Both the position numbers and the translations under genes were made by a program. A DNA stretch of 35,171 nt, taken from positions 1-35,171 of the forward strand of contig CAZWRV010000065.1 of NCBI GenBank assembly GCA_964636325.1, read 5' to 3'. Every line of letters starts with the position of its first letter. Position 1 is the stretch's first letter. A model generated the notes under the pieces. That model did not search any database and had not been told where the DNA came from. It saw nothing but the letters and a program-made list of their open reading frames with translations. Shown here in pieces: positions 33,351 through 35,171 of this stretch. The DNA is from CAZWRV01 sp964636325 (lineage in GTDB: Bacteria; Verrucomicrobiota; Lentisphaeria; Victivallales; GWF2-50-93).

Positions 33351-33976
33351 CCGCACAAAGCCTCAAAGCGGAAATTCGCTTCCGTCGGCAAGTTTCTCAA
33401 ATGCGGCGACCTGCGCGAGGGCTTCGCCCGCGTCCGCTGCGACGACTGCGGCCATGACTTCTTCGTCTCCTTCTCCTGCAAGACCAGGTGCATCTGCCCG
33501 TCCTGCCACCAGAAGCGCATCCTCAACTGCTTGCTCGCCTGGGCGAGCTTGTGGCGACCGGAAATAATATCGAGGCTGCAGCGGATGCCGAGGAAGAAGA
33601 TACTCCCTTCCGGAAAACCTGCAGATCGAGATGGGCGGCCCTTATCAAAAAGGTATATGAGATCGACCCGCTGCAGTGTCCCAGGTGCGGCGGACGTATG
33701 AGGATAATATCCTTCATCGAGAAGAGGGATCAGGCCGCCATAATCCGGAAGACACTAGTTTTTTCCCTGTGGTAAAAAGGCGCCCTTGCGGCGCGCAGGT
33801 AGCTTGCGCGCGGCGCGCGCAAACTACTTTTGGTAAAAACGTTTTCCAAGTCGCACCGTAAGGGACTAAAGCACTGCGGTCTCTGGACGGAGCCGGAGGA
33901 AAGGGAACCTCCTGCGGATGATTGCCACTTGGATTCCACATATGCCCCCATCGAGGAGTTTCTGGCAAGCGTCTGA
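33351..33976 (+). pseudogene. IS91-type transposase remnant, catalytic middle missing
   Basis: The first part reads KFLKCGDLREGFARVRCDDC and FSCKTRCICPSCHQKR, the N-terminal zinc-binding region of IS91-family transposases. From about 33590, in another frame, ALIKKVYEIDPLQCPRCGGR and MRIISFIEKRDQAAIIRKT are the family C-terminus. KHCGLWTEPEEREPPADDC, ending at TGA 33974-33976, completes it. The HUH/tyrosine catalytic region (some 200-250 residues) is deleted, and the tail is split by the palindromic insert at 33758-33864. It cannot transpose. Confidence 0.8.
33758..33864. mobile_element. Palindromic insertion nested in the IS91 remnant
   Basis: This 107-bp stretch interrupts the transposase tail: removing 33758-33868 joins RKTL directly to KHCGLW. 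ACTA is present at both ends (33754-33757 and 33865-33868). Its core is a GTAG-headed palindrome at 33799-33827 (GTAG-C-TTGCGCGC, 13 of 14 matching on the other arm). TGGTAAAAA occurs as a direct repeat on both sides. This resembles a REP-type non-autonomous element. Confidence 0.5.
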
Positions 33977-34068
33977 TTTCCCTGCGCGCCGCAGGAGAGC
34001 CTGTTACGCAGTCTCAGCCCTGAAAATCCCAAGATCCCCCGGCATTTTCTCATGCCTTCCCATGTCCT

Positions 34069-34100
34069 CTTCCTGCACCCGCCGCTGCAGGTGCAGGAAG
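34069..34100. repeat. Perfect 11-bp hairpin in non-coding stretch
   Basis: CTTCCTGCACC pairs exactly with GGTGCAGGAAG over a 10-base loop. No T-run follows. The stretch 33977-34264 between the IS91 remnant and the toxin gene otherwise shows no gene. Confidence 0.5.
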
Positions 34101-34225
34101 TGGCTTTTCTGCAAAGTTCTGCCCGGTTTTACCCGTTCCCATCCTTGAAATCCCGTCCTGACTTGCTACCTTCAACCTATGGTAAAAATCAAAATTCCTA
34201 TCAGTCACTCTGTGGCATGGTCCCC

Positions 34226-34253
34226 AATTCAATTGAACATTGAGCATTGATTG
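34226..34253. repeat. ATTGAACATTGAGCATTG-type short repeat
   Basis: Overlapping ATTGAACATT/TGAGCATTGA units just past the toxin stop, of the same design as the CTGAACACTGAAACC repeats at 5832 and 6884 but with another unit. Probably a low-complexity interspersed repeat. Confidence 0.35.
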
Positions 34254-34264
34254 TTTTGCCCCCG

Positions 34265-34795
34265 TCATTTCCGCGTCTTCTTCGCCGCATACCCCGCCCG
34301 TTTTTCCCTGACTTCCCCGGCGGCACCCGAGGAGCCGCTGTGTCTGCGGTGCAGCGCGCGCAGATCAACCGCCTTCAACCCCTGCATTTTTGCGGCAGCG
34401 AGCTGGCGCTCGTCGGCAGAAACGAACGTCGGGCATCCCCACAGGACTGCGATCGCCACATGGATCAGATCAAGCGTTCGACAGCCTGTTTTCACCGTCG
34501 CTTCGGATCCTATGGAACGAGCCTTATCGAAGACATCGATCCAGTTCAAGGGGCGCATGATAAAGCGTCCTGCGGCCAGATCTTCGTCAACGTCTAGGAG
34601 GAAAAGGTTCAATTGAGTTTCGTTTATTTCTTTCCGGAAAACCTTGAGCCTTAGTGCGTTCTCGAACTCTACCCGCTGGAAAAGGCTGAACGGAATCGGC
34701 TCGCCGCGGGTTTCATTATATTCTGTCACCGCTTCACTGAAGACTTCGTCTGCATAAAGAGGGACCAATGCTCCTGTGTCAAAGTAGTCTTCCAT
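34265..34795 (-). CDS. vapC: PIN-domain toxin (VapC-type endoribonuclease)
   Basis: A 176-residue protein on the reverse strand. The PIN acidic residues are in place: D6 (YFDTGALVPLY), E43/E45 (RVEFENAL), D109 (CRTLDLIHVAIAV) and D128 (FVSADERQ). VapC proteins are Mg-dependent RNases that cleave tRNA or rRNA and halt growth. The extra C-terminal tail (about residues 150-176, basic) is longer than in typical family members of about 130-140 residues. Its ATG overlaps the antitoxin stop by one base (TGATG), a standard coupled pair. Which RNA is cut is not known. Confidence 0.87.
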   Translation of the reverse strand: MEDYFDTGALVPLYADEVFSEAVTEYNETRGEPIPFSLFQRVEFENALRLKVFRKEINETQLNLFLLDVDEDLAAGRFIMRPLNWIDVFDKARSIGSEATVKTGCRTLDLIHVAIAVLWGCPTFVSADERQLAAAKMQGLKAVDLRALHRRHSGSSGAAGEVREKRAGYAAKKTRK

Positions 34796-35052
34796 CAGCG
34801 GTCCCCCCTCGCCTCATAAACGATTTCCGACAATGGTTTGCCGGGCAGAGGTTTTCCACCCCATTGCTTACGTCGGCGTTCCGCCACTATGGACCAGTCG
34901 ACTTTCTTGGTCTTTTGCGACAGATCGACGCTGGGTATGAGCTTTGCAATGATCTTATTGCGCCTGCGGATCTCTATTTCCTCGCCCAGTTCGACGCGGC
35001 GAAGATACTTCGCCAGATTATGCTGCACTTCGCGTATTGTGGCCGATTTCAT
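34795..35052 (-). CDS. Phd/YefM-type antitoxin
   Basis: An 85-residue protein starting with MKSATIREVQHNLAKYLRRVELGEEIEIRRRNKIIAKLIP, which is the Phd/YefM/VapB antitoxin DNA-binding fold. The remaining half, with the WSIVAERRRKQWGGK helix, should bind and block the toxin. A near-perfect Shine-Dalgarno (AAAAGGAGGTG on the reverse strand, 35057-35067) lies just before the ATG, which fits the need for excess antitoxin. It presumably represses its own promoter through repeats at 35074-35103. Confidence 0.87.
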   Translation of the reverse strand: MKSATIREVQHNLAKYLRRVELGEEIEIRRRNKIIAKLIPSVDLSQKTKKVDWSIVAERRRKQWGGKPLPGKPLSEIVYEARGDR

Positions 35053-35073
35053 GATACACCTCCTTTTCCAGTA

Positions 35074-35112
35074 TGTAGCACATAATGTAGCACGTTATGC
35101 TACTAGAGGCAA
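35074..35112 (-). promoter_or_regulatory. Toxin-antitoxin promoter with operator repeats
   Basis: On the reverse strand TTGCCT (35112-35107) and TACATT (35089-35084) are 17 bp apart. Overlapping them, TGTAGCAC occurs twice with a 12-bp period (35074 and 35086). GTAGCA-CGTTA-TGCTAC (35087-35103) is a perfect inverted repeat. This is a good autoregulatory operator for the antitoxin or the complex. Nothing else is seen in 35113-35171. Confidence 0.55.
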
Positions 35113-35171
35113 ATAAAGGATAGGGGTAGGGAGAGCGCATTGATTTGCGTTCCCCCTCCCTCCGAACCGGA

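Noticed and set aside
34247..34616. Forward ORFs opposite the VapC gene
   Set aside because: They mirror a gene with all PIN residues in place and have no SD or domain.
1..35171. CRISPR array or prophage
   Set aside because: No regularly spaced direct repeats with unique spacers, no cas genes, and no phage structural genes were seen.

Overview
The window is a high-GC stretch of a bacterial chromosome. It most likely comes from the PVC superphylum, and a Lentisphaerota/Kiritimatiellota-type gut or aquatic bacterium fits best. The basis is repeated single-copy genes for pseudopilin-like proteins (an FTLIELLVVIAI-type N-terminal methylation helix) placed beside very large secreted carbohydrate-active enzymes, LacI and GntR/LacI-hybrid regulators, and a planctomycete-style membrane Ser/Thr kinase remnant. 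This assignment is inferred from family content; there is no rRNA in the window to confirm it.

Region 1 (1-12350) is a glycan-degradation cluster. It starts with the end of a reverse-strand gene broken by a palindromic insertion with 12-bp direct repeats. A LacI-type regulator (457-1512) follows, then a pseudopilin gene damaged by a 13-bp tandem duplication (1532-2164). Next come a TolB-propeller/heparinase-II/III-like fusion (2354-5827), a cytoplasmic GH38-like enzyme (5858-8599), a second pseudopilin (8677-9387) and a lipoprotein heparinase-II/III-like enzyme (9465-12329). The same 14-bp palindrome (CTTAAACARTTAAG) lies over the start region of the lacI promoter and about 40 bp before the first enzyme, so it is a candidate operator. 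All three enzymes seem to carry a small jelly-roll-like insert within their C-terminal beta-sandwich.

Region 2 (12350-15560) is unrelated. It holds a Ser/Thr kinase pseudogene that lost its catalytic core, a tRNA-Pro(GGG) on the reverse strand, an unrecognised exported protein with a clear terminator, and a TerC-family membrane protein.

Region 3 (15560-33330) is a second glycan cluster. It has a GntR-type regulator with a candidate operator over its own promoter, a pseudopilin, a CBM9-GH123-like-LamG protein (17683-21807), a pseudopilin fragment, and a LamG-GH123-like protein (22311-26069). A second, mosaic pseudopilin (26072-26875) and a metallophosphoesterase (26872-27612) follow with overlapping starts. 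After a 350-bp palindrome-rich gap comes a 1786-residue multidomain secreted protein with its own promoter (27965-33325).

Region 4 (33330-35171) is accessory DNA: an IS91-type transposase remnant without its catalytic middle and with a nested palindromic insertion, then a reverse-strand Phd/VapB-VapC toxin-antitoxin pair with an operator-like repeat in its promoter.

The overall theme is pairing of pseudopilin-like proteins with one or two large secreted polysaccharide-processing enzymes under local LacI/GntR control, with several genes caught in decay (frameshift, internal deletion, palindromic insertion, mosaic recombination).
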